Assembly (NCBI GenBank): GCA_964384025.1
Contig: CAYLJJ010000019.1
Span: 1 to 64,000 of the forward strand
Reading direction: 5' to 3'
Source: CAYLJJ01 sp964384025
GTDB taxonomy: Bacteria; Myxococcota_A; Bradymonadia; UBA7976; UBA1532
DNA: 64,000 nucleotides
Below are positions 51,147 through 59,555 of this stretch, piece after piece (position 1 is the stretch's first letter; every line of letters starts with the position of its first letter). The notes below the pieces were generated by a model. It ran no database searches. It was not told the DNA's origin and saw only the letters and a program-made list of their open reading frames with translations. The position numbers and the translations under genes are program-made.

Positions 51147-52627
51147 TCCCCCTTCTCTTAGATATGCCTCCGCCTCCGGCCAGTATAGAACCTGAGATCA
51201 TCTACCAGGATGAAGATCTGTTGCTGCTCAATAAGCCCGCCGGTTGGCTTACTCATCCAGATGGAACCCACTCTCGACCTGACCTCTTCAGCTGGGCGGG
51301 GGGAGGATTGCATGTTCAACAGCGCCTGGATGTTGAGACCAGTGGGCTCCTCGCTTTCGGTCGTGGAGCGCGAGGGAGCCAGCGCCTTAAGGGTGCCAAA
51401 AAACGCTATCTCGCGGTGACGGAGGGCTGCATCAAGGCTAAGGAGGGCTTGATGAGTGGCCCGGTTCCTCATGCTCCAGGCCGTCACGCAGAGACCCGCT
51501 ATCGTCTCCTCCGTGCTGAGTCCAACTGGGCTCTGCTGAGCCTCTGGCCGCTTACAGGGCGAACCCACCAGATACGCGCTCATCTGGCCGCAGCGGGGAC
51601 CCCCATTCGAGGAGATGCTCGCTACGGTGATCCCCTCGATCGCCGTGCCCCTCGCACTCTCCTGCATTCAGCGGAGCTTGAACTGCGGGAGGGGCGCCGC
51701 TTTAAAGCCCCCTGCCCTCCTGAGTTTGCTCGTTTCCTGGGCCAAGCGCCCAAGATGAGTCGGACGGGCCTGAACCTCGATTCAGAAACGAGCTGCTATC
51801 GAGAGCTAAACGGGGCTGCGGATGGCTGCCCAGGGGTTATGGTTGATCGCTTTGGAGATTGGCTCTGGATGCAGCTCAACAGAGAGGCCCTTCCCCCCAT
51901 CATAGAGGCACGAGGTCGCTATCTCCTACACGCGCTCAAGGATCGCTCTGGAGGGGGACAACAGCTTCCTGAACTGAAAGGAGAGGCCGCTCCTCAGCCC
52001 CTTGAGGTGATGGAGCATGGAACCCGACACCTTGTCTGGTTGGGCTCTAAGCTCTCCCCTGGAATCTTTCTGGATCAACGCCCTCAACGGGCTTGGCTGG
52101 CTCAACATGCAGGGGGGATGCGCCTCCTCAACACCTTCGCTCATGCAGGGGCCTTTAGCATCGCTGCAGCCCGAGGGGGCGCCGAAACTCTCAGCATCGA
52201 CCTCTCACGCTCCTGGCTCGCTCAGATCCCACCCCAACTGGCTCTCAACGGCCTGGAGAGTAAACGTCATGATCAGATCTATGGAGATGTCTTTGACTGG
52301 CTCCGGCGCTTGAGTCGTCGAGGTGAGCGCTTTGACTTGCTGATCCTCGATCCTCCCAGCACCAGCGTTGGCAAGAGAAAGCGCAGATGGTCAGCTCACA
52401 AAGATTATGCTGAGTTGGTGCATTTGGCTGCTCCTCTGCTGAACCCAGGGGGGCGACTCTGGACCGCAACTAACCATCGCAAGTCTTCAGTAAGGGCCTT
52501 CGCTCAGAGGGTGATGCGAGGTTTGCCTGAGGGTACTCGTCTTGAACGAGTCTGTCCTCCTGCCCTAGATTTTCCCAGCGATGAACCAGCGTTTGTTAAG
52601 ACCCTGGTATGGCAGCTGCCCAATTAG
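51143..52627 (+). CDS. Fusion of RluA-type pseudouridine synthase and RlmI-type methyltransferase
   Basis: 494 residues. The N-terminal half (about 1-205) is an RluA-family pseudouridine synthase: LLLLNKPAGWLTHPDG, the catalytic motif QRLDVETSGLLAF (HRLDxxTSG with Asp kept), and GRTHQIRAHLAAAGTPIRGDARYGDP. The C-terminal half (about 220-494) is an RlmI/RlmK-like SAM methyltransferase: PGVMVDRFGDWLWMQLN, GIFLDQRPQRAWL, LNTFAHAGAFSIAAARGGA, LLILDPPSTSV and TATNHRKSS. The first domain's N-terminal PUA-like start is replaced by the synthase. It is predicted to modify rRNA or tRNA. It is a rare architecture. The ATG overlaps the previous stop. Confidence 0.9.
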   Translation: MIPLLLDMPPPPASIEPEIIYQDEDLLLLNKPAGWLTHPDGTHSRPDLFSWAGGGLHVQQRLDVETSGLLAFGRGARGSQRLKGAKKRYLAVTEGCIKAKEGLMSGPVPHAPGRHAETRYRLLRAESNWALLSLWPLTGRTHQIRAHLAAAGTPIRGDARYGDPLDRRAPRTLLHSAELELREGRRFKAPCPPEFARFLGQAPKMSRTGLNLDSETSCYRELNGAADGCPGVMVDRFGDWLWMQLNREALPPIIEARGRYLLHALKDRSGGGQQLPELKGEAAPQPLEVMEHGTRHLVWLGSKLSPGIFLDQRPQRAWLAQHAGGMRLLNTFAHAGAFSIAAARGGAETLSIDLSRSWLAQIPPQLALNGLESKRHDQIYGDVFDWLRRLSRRGERFDLLILDPPSTSVGKRKRRWSAHKDYAELVHLAAPLLNPGGRLWTATNHRKSSVRAFAQRVMRGLPEGTRLERVCPPALDFPSDEPAFVKTLVWQLPN

Positions 52628-52641
52628 CAGGCTCGGGAAGT

Positions 52642-54336
52642 TCACAGCGCAAAGGGCATATTAAAGCTCATAGGGGCTCCTCCAAAACGAGGGAACTTAA
52701 AAGCACGCACCTTGGCCTCAACACAGCTTCCTACCCGAGTTCCTGCAAACTCACCTTTGGCTTTGGCGCTCTGAACATTCCCGCTCTTGGCGATCTTCAT
52801 CCGGATCGTTACGGTGCCTCCCCCTCCTTCACGACAGCCACGAATGGAGGTCGCGCCTCGCTTGGCCACTCTGAGGATCTGTTGTCTGCTCAGCTTCTCA
52901 GGAAGCATAGGGTCGCTGGACGGAGGAGGCTTTGAGTTGGATCGGGAGCTGGGTTTTCCATCCAAAGCACCCAAAAGATCATCCACTTCATCTGGAGGAG
53001 CAGATTTAGGAGTAGATCTAGGAGCGGAGCGGGTTGGCGCTGGAGCCGAACGATGGGCGCTGGGCTGATCTTCTCTCGATGATTTGGGAGGCTTGGGCCG
53101 AGTACGGGACTTCTTACGTCGACGTGTGCGCTTTTTGCTGGTTGGAGCCTTGGGCTCCTCTGAAACAGCTGCAACTCGTGGTGATTCAACAGGTTGCTCA
53201 GGCTTCTTGGGGCTCTCTATTTCGGGACTGGGGAGCTTCTCTGAGTTGACGACAGCTGCTGGTTCTACTGGAAGTACAGGCTTTAGAGGCTCTCCAGCGT
53301 TAATCGCCACTTTGGCAGGGAGTTGAGCGTTCTCGATTTGGGTCTCTTCTACCTTGGGGATGGGCTTTTCTTCCTGGTTGAAGAAAGCATAGCTTCCAAA
53401 GGCGAGGCCAGAGATTCCAACGAGGGCCACGGAGATCAGACCGATGGTTTTGCCGAGAGAGCGTCTTGGTCGTATCACCAAGCCCTGCATACCGACACCA
53501 ACAGGGCTCGCAGACATGGGGGCGAAGGCATCACCACCACCAAAGGCATCGGGTTCGCCTCGTCCTGATTCGGGAGCCATAATGGAGATATCCAGAAGAC
53601 CAGATCCTTCCGTGACCCCGCTATGTGAAGGTTGGGGTGCTTGCTCTGCTTCCATCGCTAAGCTGTCGAGGCTGAAGAGTACAGAATTTTCATGCCGCTG
53701 ATCTCTTAAGCTCTGAGCGTTTACTCTGGGATCTGAGATTCCCCCAAAGAGATCTTCCTCTCCAGCATTATCAGAAGCGATCACATCTTCATCTTCAGCT
53801 TCAAAGGGGTTGATCTCCCCCTCAAAGCCAGCGAGAGAGGCTTTGGGGCTGGCTGAAGCAACGATCGCAACAGCCTCGGGTTCCCGAGCAGCAGGGGCAG
53901 GCTTCTCCAGCTTGGAGGCCTCTACAGCTGCAGAGGCTGGGAATAGCTCTTTTAGCTCAGGTACAGAGGAGAGTCGCAGCCAATCTGCCATCCCCTCAGC
54001 CCAAGAGAAGGTGTCCCCATCGACGCGCTCCTCTTCTATATGAGCCTTGATCTCCTCCTGAGTCAGGGGCCCAACCTGAGCGCGATTGATCACCACATAC
54101 CAGATGGCATCAGCAGATTTCTTAGGCTCATGGTTGGGAGAGATCGTGGCGATCCGGGTAGGATCATCTTGAGCGGCGAGCTCCTCTGCGGGCTCCTCTG
54201 TGGGCTCCTCTGCCTGCTTGGCCCGCACAATAATCACATGGGAGCATTTCTTACATTTGATCTTGAAGACCTTATTGCGGACCTTCTCATCACTGATCTG
54301 GTATTTTGCTCCACAATTATCGCAAACGATCCTCAT
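52642..54336 (-). CDS. GltJ/AgmX-like protein of the gliding machinery
   Basis: 564 residues. The order of domains matches GltJ (AgmX) of Myxococcus: zinc ribbon C5xxC8...C28xxC31 (MJ0042-type), then a GYF_2 domain (IWYVVINRAQVGPLTQEEI...GMADWLRL, about 80-125), a long linker, one membrane helix (GLISVALVGISGLAFGSYAFF), a Pro/Lys-rich periplasmic spacer, and a C-terminal TonB-like or AgmX domain (ATSIRGCREGGGGTVTIRMKI...). GltJ links the cytoplasmic MglA/AglZ motor side to the outer-membrane gliding complex. The start is ATG 54336 with GGAG upstream. It is last in the minus-strand operon, and may be separately transcribed (see 54372-54400). Confidence 0.85.
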   Translation of the reverse strand: MRIVCDNCGAKYQISDEKVRNKVFKIKCKKCSHVIIVRAKQAEEPTEEPAEELAAQDDPTRIATISPNHEPKKSADAIWYVVINRAQVGPLTQEEIKAHIEEERVDGDTFSWAEGMADWLRLSSVPELKELFPASAAVEASKLEKPAPAAREPEAVAIVASASPKASLAGFEGEINPFEAEDEDVIASDNAGEEDLFGGISDPRVNAQSLRDQRHENSVLFSLDSLAMEAEQAPQPSHSGVTEGSGLLDISIMAPESGRGEPDAFGGGDAFAPMSASPVGVGMQGLVIRPRRSLGKTIGLISVALVGISGLAFGSYAFFNQEEKPIPKVEETQIENAQLPAKVAINAGEPLKPVLPVEPAAVVNSEKLPSPEIESPKKPEQPVESPRVAAVSEEPKAPTSKKRTRRRKKSRTRPKPPKSSREDQPSAHRSAPAPTRSAPRSTPKSAPPDEVDDLLGALDGKPSSRSNSKPPPSSDPMLPEKLSRQQILRVAKRGATSIRGCREGGGGTVTIRMKIAKSGNVQSAKAKGEFAGTRVGSCVEAKVRAFKFPRFGGAPMSFNMPFAL

Positions 54337-54371
54337 CTAATCTCCATACAATAGCCAGGGGGCACCGGGGG

Positions 54372-54400
54372 ATTATGGGGCTCCTCCTCTGAGGCTGCAA
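54372..54400 (-). promoter_or_regulatory. Promoter candidate for the gltJ-like gene
   Basis: On the minus strand TTGCAG (54400-54395), a 17-bp spacer and CATAAT (54377-54372), 36 bp before the ATG. The rest of the 222-bp gap to the small secreted protein shows nothing certain. Confidence 0.45.
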
Positions 54401-54558
54401 GTAACCTCCGGTGACCAGCGCGCCTCCTCTACGTCAACGAAACTCCGAGGTGTCCGAGAGGAACGAGAGAAGGGTCAGAATCCTGCTCTGTTTCTCAGGT
54501 TTCTTCCCGATGATCAAGTTAAGAGGGCGGGGGTTAAGCCGAGGTAAGGAGAGAGGTT

Positions 54559-54804
54559 TTAGCGCAACGTCGCGTCTTTTGAACTGGCTTTTAGCTTGGG
54601 CAAAAAATCTTTCTTCAGCTTGAGGAGACGCTCAAATTTTAGCTTTTGGCGAGCATCTGTATAGAGGACTTGGGGCTTCTTAAACTGCCCATCGATCATC
54701 AGGTCTTCAAAGTTGTAAAAGCGAGTCTTCTCCCCCTCCTGAGCCAAAGCTGCGCTACTGAAGCCCAAGAGGGCAGAGAAAAAGAGGAGGGTAACTGTTT
54801 TCAT
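54559..54804 (-). CDS. Small secreted protein of the gliding-type operon
   Basis: 81 residues. The signal peptide is MKTVTLLFFSALLGFSSAALAQ. The mature part is only about 59 residues and basic (FYNFEDLMIDGQFKKP, QVLYTDARQKLKFERLLKLKK). No family is recognised with certainty, but the NFEDLMIDGQ segment is well formed and the gene has a good position within the operon. It is a candidate accessory periplasmic component of the gliding machine. The start is ATG 54804 with a ribosome site upstream (AGGAGCTTCTC-type). Confidence 0.75.
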   Translation of the reverse strand: MKTVTLLFFSALLGFSSAALAQEGEKTRFYNFEDLMIDGQFKKPQVLYTDARQKLKFERLLKLKKDFLPKLKASSKDATLR

Positions 54805-54852
54805 GAGAAGCTCCTGAGTGTTGGATCAGCCTAGCAGATGAGGAGAAAAAAT

Positions 54853-56187
54853 TCAGCCTTGAGCAGCGGAAGCCTCTGAGTCTTTGACCTCCTTGGGGGT
54901 CTCTTTTGGAGGATCCTCTTTTTGGACAGGAGTCGCCTCTCCCTCAGCAGGAACAGCTTCTCCTTTGGCTGGGATGACCTCCTCTTCAGCAGGAACAGCT
55001 TCTCCTTCAGCTGGAGGAGCCAATTCTTCCTTAGCTGGAACACTCTCCTCTTTGACAGCTGGGGGAGGCTTTGCTTTGCTCATCTGCTGGAGAAATTGGA
55101 TATTTTGGTGAATCGGATCGGATGGAGGAGGTTTGGAAACATCCCTATAACGGATGTAGTAGCTTAAAGCCTTCTTAGGCTTACCCAGCTGCTCTTCATA
55201 GAGCTTTCCAAGACGAATAAGTGCTTCTGGATTGTCATCTCTTATCTCAAGACTGGCTTCATAGAGAGCTACTGCTTTTTCATATTCAGACAAACCATAG
55301 AGAGAGTCTGCGCTGCCCACCATTGCAGTGTAATGTTTAGGAAAACGAGCCAATACTTTATCGAATTGTTCTTGAGAAGACTTATAGTCAAGATAGTCTA
55401 GGTAGATAGATCCTACATTAAGGCGTGATTCATCCATTGTCTCATCAGCTTTAATCGCTTTCAAGAATTCATCTACAGCAGTAGGAATCATATTCATTCT
55501 ATAGTATACAATTCCCAGATTGTTATGTGCTCTAGCATTATCTTTTTCATAACCTATGGCCTTTTTAAACATTAGAAGCGCCAATGGCAGCTTCTTTTGT
55601 TTCATGTAAAGAAGACCCAAGTTGATTATAGCTGGAACATTCTTAGGCTGAACTGCAAGAACTTCTTTTACGAAACGGAGCGCGGTTTCTTCATCTCCCT
55701 TAGCAAGGTAAGCCGCAGCCAGGTTATTTCGTGCAGAAAGAGAGTCTGACTTCTGTCTCAGGACTGATTCAAACTCAACAATGGCTTGCTCTGCTCCTCC
55801 TGTCATCAAAAGTGCACGACCATAGGCAAGGTTAACACCTAAATCGACAACATCCTGCTTGATAAGCTGCTGATAGCTCTCTGCTGCTTCCTTATGGCGA
55901 CCCAGTTTCTCATAGCTGTAAGCTAAATTCAGCCAAGCTACATGGTAACGAGGAGAATCTTTGACCGCTTTATCAAAGGCGCTCACCGCCTTCTGGAAAT
56001 CAGCAGGTTTCTTTTCTAGCGCCTTGACTCCCTTCTGGAAGTGAGCCTTGGCGATTGGAGAACACCCCTTGGAGCGCTGCGCGCCAGGTTTGCTGGCAGG
56101 CTGAGTACTGAGCGGAGGCTTAACAGGTGTTCCACTGCAAGCCATCAAGAAGCTGGAGAGACAGAGGAGATAACGCGAAATCCTCAT
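54853..56187 (-). CDS. TPR lipoprotein of the gliding-type operon
   Basis: 444 residues. A lipobox signal (MRISRYLLCLSSFLMAC) is followed by about eight TPR repeats (residues 50-360; AWLNLAYSYEKLGRHKEAAESY, NNLAAAYLAKGDEETALRF, INLGLLYMKQKKLPLALLMF, and so on) and a C-terminal Pro/Glu/Ala-rich tail with repeated (V/A)PAEGEAVPAEEE-like segments. It probably serves as a periplasmic scaffold, perhaps the equivalent of GltE, but I cannot decide between the TPR subunits. The start is ATG 56187, which overlaps the upstream stop (TGATG). The middle of this gene is A+T-richer than its ends. Confidence 0.82.
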   Translation of the reverse strand: MRISRYLLCLSSFLMACSGTPVKPPLSTQPASKPGAQRSKGCSPIAKAHFQKGVKALEKKPADFQKAVSAFDKAVKDSPRYHVAWLNLAYSYEKLGRHKEAAESYQQLIKQDVVDLGVNLAYGRALLMTGGAEQAIVEFESVLRQKSDSLSARNNLAAAYLAKGDEETALRFVKEVLAVQPKNVPAIINLGLLYMKQKKLPLALLMFKKAIGYEKDNARAHNNLGIVYYRMNMIPTAVDEFLKAIKADETMDESRLNVGSIYLDYLDYKSSQEQFDKVLARFPKHYTAMVGSADSLYGLSEYEKAVALYEASLEIRDDNPEALIRLGKLYEEQLGKPKKALSYYIRYRDVSKPPPSDPIHQNIQFLQQMSKAKPPPAVKEESVPAKEELAPPAEGEAVPAEEEVIPAKGEAVPAEGEATPVQKEDPPKETPKEVKDSEASAAQG

Positions 56188-59100
56188 CACTTCTCCTCCT
56201 TCTTGAGAATCGGCTTGGCGAGGGGCTTGCTGGCGGGTCCGCTGGCTGGGTTAGAGGCCGGGGCCGCTTTAAGCATCTGCTTTAGTTCTCCCAAGGGATC
56301 AGAGATAAAGGTGGTTGAGAAGGTCGCTGAGACCTCCCAATCTGTGTTCACCTCACGATCATCCAAAATTGGGAAAGCATCTGGGCTCAGCTTGGCAAGG
56401 AGGCTGGCAGAGCGCCGTGACCATTTATTGTACACATGGTTCTTGTGAGCAAGCTTTAGAGCGTGTTGAACTGCTTCAATCGCCTTTTCGTGGAGAGGAG
56501 CTGCTTTGTCGTCCAGCTCCGCCTTATAGATGATCTGCTCATCCTCGCTCAGCTCTGCAGGAACAGGGAGATCAAAGAGGCTCTTGGCAAAGAGGTAGTA
56601 GGCTTCACCGATACGGTAGAGGGCTCCCGCGCTGACATCATGAGCCTCCATTTCCAGGACTTCAAAGTAGATCTTCTCAGTGACCAGCAGGAGCTTGCCC
56701 TTCTTAGCGAGGCTGCGGACCAAGACGTGGTAAGGGAAGTTGACCTCAATCGCCTCAAAGTCCTGGTAAGCATACTCTCCTTGAAGGAAACGCACCTCAG
56801 CCGCCGAACGACGCACCAGCTTCTTAGCCTTGGCCTCGTCTGGCAGCTTCTTAAAGAGCTTGAGTGCGGTCTTTAGCTCTTTTGAAGCCAGCTTTCGAGC
56901 CCGCTTTGCGCCCTTCATTTGATGAACCTTGGCCATACGGAGATGAACCTCAACAAGGCTCTCAGCGCGGCTCTTTTTGAAAGCCTTGATATAGGCTTTG
57001 TAGGTCTTAAGGGCGCCCTTCCAATCCTTCTGCTTTTCTTGAAATTCCGCCAACTTGAAGTAGATATCTGGGGTGTCCTTCTGCTTGGGGAACTTCTTAA
57101 TATAGGTGCTGAAGATCGTCTCAGCTTGAGGATACTGCTCCAGCGCCGCGCGGATGGCGCCCGCGTTGTAGAGAGCATCGGCCATCTGAGGTACATCTGG
57201 GAAGGAGGCCATCTTCTCAAAGTATCGAGCAGCAGTCTTAAAGTCTGTCTGGCTCTCATAGAGAGCACCCAGGACAAAATGTGCCTCGGTGGCTTGAGAG
57301 ACCTTAGGATACTCCTTGATCAGGCGCTCATAGAGATCGATGGCCTGCTCTGTCTTCTCCGCCTTCTCCTGAAGAACCGCTGCGTTGAAGAGGGCGATGG
57401 GCGCCTTTTCATGTTTGGAAAACTCATTGACGAAGCGCATCATCTCTGAGACCGCCTTGTCTCGCTCCCCCTTCTCGCTCAGCTCCTGGGCATACTCATT
57501 GATAGAGATGGCGATGACATCCCTAAGCTGCTTCTTGTTGAGGACCGCGTAGTTTTTACGATCCAACATATAGCGACCCCAACGCTCCATCTCATGCCAG
57601 CGCCTCAGACGATAGTTGGCGTCAAAGAGGGTCGCCGCTGCATGCCCCGCATATTTATGCTTGGGGTGGTGCTCCATGATCACCTCAAGGCGACCGATGC
57701 CCTCAGAGTAGTGTCCCTTGTTGATGAAGATCTCCGCAGAGCGGAAAGAGACAAAGGGTACCTCCTCATCCTTGGGATAGTGATGGCTGTACTCTTTACA
57801 GGCCAAGAGGAAACCCTCCTCCTCTTTCTGGAGGGGCTTCTTCTCTATAGGCTTGAACTCTTTATCTTTTTTGCGCGCTGTGTATTGGACCTCCGCCTCT
57901 TTGGCCTTGGTCTTGCCCTTGCCCTTCTTCTTTCCCTTAGAGGTTCGCTTGGGGCGCTCGATGATCCCCGCATCAGCCATCTTTTCCTCTGAAGCAAGGA
58001 TCACCGCGTAGGCAGACTCCTTAGAGTATTTGCCCTTGGGATCGCGCTTGACCACTCCACGATAGTGCTCCATCGCCTTGTCCCACTCCTTGCTCTGGAA
58101 GAAGTAGATCTCTGCGAGATAGAACTGCATCTCGTAGAGGCGATCTGCTTTGGCCTCAGGGAAGTCCTTGAGATAGCGCTCATAGTAACGCGCCGCCTTA
58201 GCATAGAGCTTATCCGCCCGCACCTGGTCTTGGAGCTTCTCCACCTCTTGGGCCTTGGTATGGTATTGAGTGATCAGCCAGTCCAACTGTTCCTCTCGAT
58301 ACTGCTTGGCCCGCGTCATCGCACCCTCTTGGTTTGCCTTCTCAGAGTCCTTGTTGACCAAATACCAGCTCCCCTTACTGTCGAAGTAGGTGTAGAAGCG
58401 GTTGATGATCTCCTCGGTCTTCTCTATCTCCTCCATCTTCTTATAGGACTTGGTGATGTAGTCAGCGTACTCGGGAACCTTGCTGCCCTGTTTGTCCTGG
58501 CTGATGAGGTACTCATAAACCTCAACTTCTGGGACATTTTGATCCTGTTTGCCATAGTTGCGAGCGATGCTCTCTAAGCGCTCCACCTCTAGCTTCTTGC
58601 CCCCCTGCCTGCGGAAGTAGTCCCGAGCACGTTTCCAACCTGTGCGCTTACAGTCTGGCTTATTGATCGGCTCGCAGATCTCAGCATAGGTCATGGCGAG
58701 CGCAGCGTAGGCTTGGCCCGTAAAATAAACCTTTCGTTTGTCCTTACCCTTCTGAAGTTCGACTACCTTCTGGAAGCTCTTGATCGATTCTTCGTAAGCT
58801 TCTGGCGTTCCGAGGTTGTAGTAGACATAGCCCAATTTATAAAGGGCATAGGGGTATTGAGAACTCTTTCGGTTTTCTAGAACCTTGAGATAGTTGGCTT
58901 TGGCCGCAAAAAGTAGGTCGCTGTCAAAATAGTATTCGGCAACAGCAAGATAGGCACGGGTGATATATTTGCTCTTGGGATATTCCTTAGTTAGACGCAG
59001 CATAAAAGAAGCTCCCCGCTTCTTCTTTCCTGCTGTAATCAAGCCTCTTCCCAGATAGAACATCACCTCATCAACACGTTTATAGTTGGGGAATTCCTTA

Positions 59101-59555
59101 AGAAGTTTAATATACTCAATAAGAGCCTTACTGTAATCAGCGATAGGCTCATTTGGCCGTTTTTTAACTATGCCATCGAGAAATTTTTCATAAACCTGAT
59201 CATATTTCTTCCGCTCTAAGAAATAGCGATACTTGGCCTCCTGCCACTCTTTCTCAGCGATTCGGAAGAGCATGTCAGCGCGTTTTTTGTAGAGAGGATC
59301 TTTCTTGAGGATCCCCTTCATGCGCTTAAGCTGTCGCTTCCTTACTTTGGATGCCCTGGCCTCATTCTCAGCGATGAGGAGCTCCATCTCAGCGTCCTCT
59401 GCCTCGGCCATACTCTTGGAGCCCTCTTCAGGGCGCACGACATTCTTCGCGGCCTTCTCCTCTGTCTCCAACTCGTCCTGCTTTGGAGCCTTACGCTTCT
59501 GGGCCTGAGCCGAGAGGCTGAGGAGCAGCAGGAGGCTGAATAAGCTCATCCTCAT
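56187..59555 (-). CDS. Large TPR protein, GltD/AgmU-like
   Basis: 1122 residues. A signal peptide (MRMSLFSLLLLLSLSAQAQ) is followed by TPR and Sel1-like helices along the whole length (FYLGRGLITAGKKKRG, YKLGYVYYNLG, AEIYFFQSKEWDKAMEHYRG, FNAAVLQEKAEKTEQAIDLYERL, ALYNAGAIRAALEQYPQAE). In size and composition it resembles GltD (AgmU), the large TPR protein of the Myxococcus gliding complex in the periplasm. The start is ATG 59555, overlapping the previous stop in TGATG, with GGAGG upstream. The C-terminal end is Ala/Pro/Lys-rich. Confidence 0.85.
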   Translation of the reverse strand: MRMSLFSLLLLLSLSAQAQKRKAPKQDELETEEKAAKNVVRPEEGSKSMAEAEDAEMELLIAENEARASKVRKRQLKRMKGILKKDPLYKKRADMLFRIAEKEWQEAKYRYFLERKKYDQVYEKFLDGIVKKRPNEPIADYSKALIEYIKLLKEFPNYKRVDEVMFYLGRGLITAGKKKRGASFMLRLTKEYPKSKYITRAYLAVAEYYFDSDLLFAAKANYLKVLENRKSSQYPYALYKLGYVYYNLGTPEAYEESIKSFQKVVELQKGKDKRKVYFTGQAYAALAMTYAEICEPINKPDCKRTGWKRARDYFRRQGGKKLEVERLESIARNYGKQDQNVPEVEVYEYLISQDKQGSKVPEYADYITKSYKKMEEIEKTEEIINRFYTYFDSKGSWYLVNKDSEKANQEGAMTRAKQYREEQLDWLITQYHTKAQEVEKLQDQVRADKLYAKAARYYERYLKDFPEAKADRLYEMQFYLAEIYFFQSKEWDKAMEHYRGVVKRDPKGKYSKESAYAVILASEEKMADAGIIERPKRTSKGKKKGKGKTKAKEAEVQYTARKKDKEFKPIEKKPLQKEEEGFLLACKEYSHHYPKDEEVPFVSFRSAEIFINKGHYSEGIGRLEVIMEHHPKHKYAGHAAATLFDANYRLRRWHEMERWGRYMLDRKNYAVLNKKQLRDVIAISINEYAQELSEKGERDKAVSEMMRFVNEFSKHEKAPIALFNAAVLQEKAEKTEQAIDLYERLIKEYPKVSQATEAHFVLGALYESQTDFKTAARYFEKMASFPDVPQMADALYNAGAIRAALEQYPQAETIFSTYIKKFPKQKDTPDIYFKLAEFQEKQKDWKGALKTYKAYIKAFKKSRAESLVEVHLRMAKVHQMKGAKRARKLASKELKTALKLFKKLPDEAKAKKLVRRSAAEVRFLQGEYAYQDFEAIEVNFPYHVLVRSLAKKGKLLLVTEKIYFEVLEMEAHDVSAGALYRIGEAYYLFAKSLFDLPVPAELSEDEQIIYKAELDDKAAPLHEKAIEAVQHALKLAHKNHVYNKWSRRSASLLAKLSPDAFPILDDREVNTDWEVSATFSTTFISDPLGELKQMLKAAPASNPASGPASKPLAKPILKKEEK

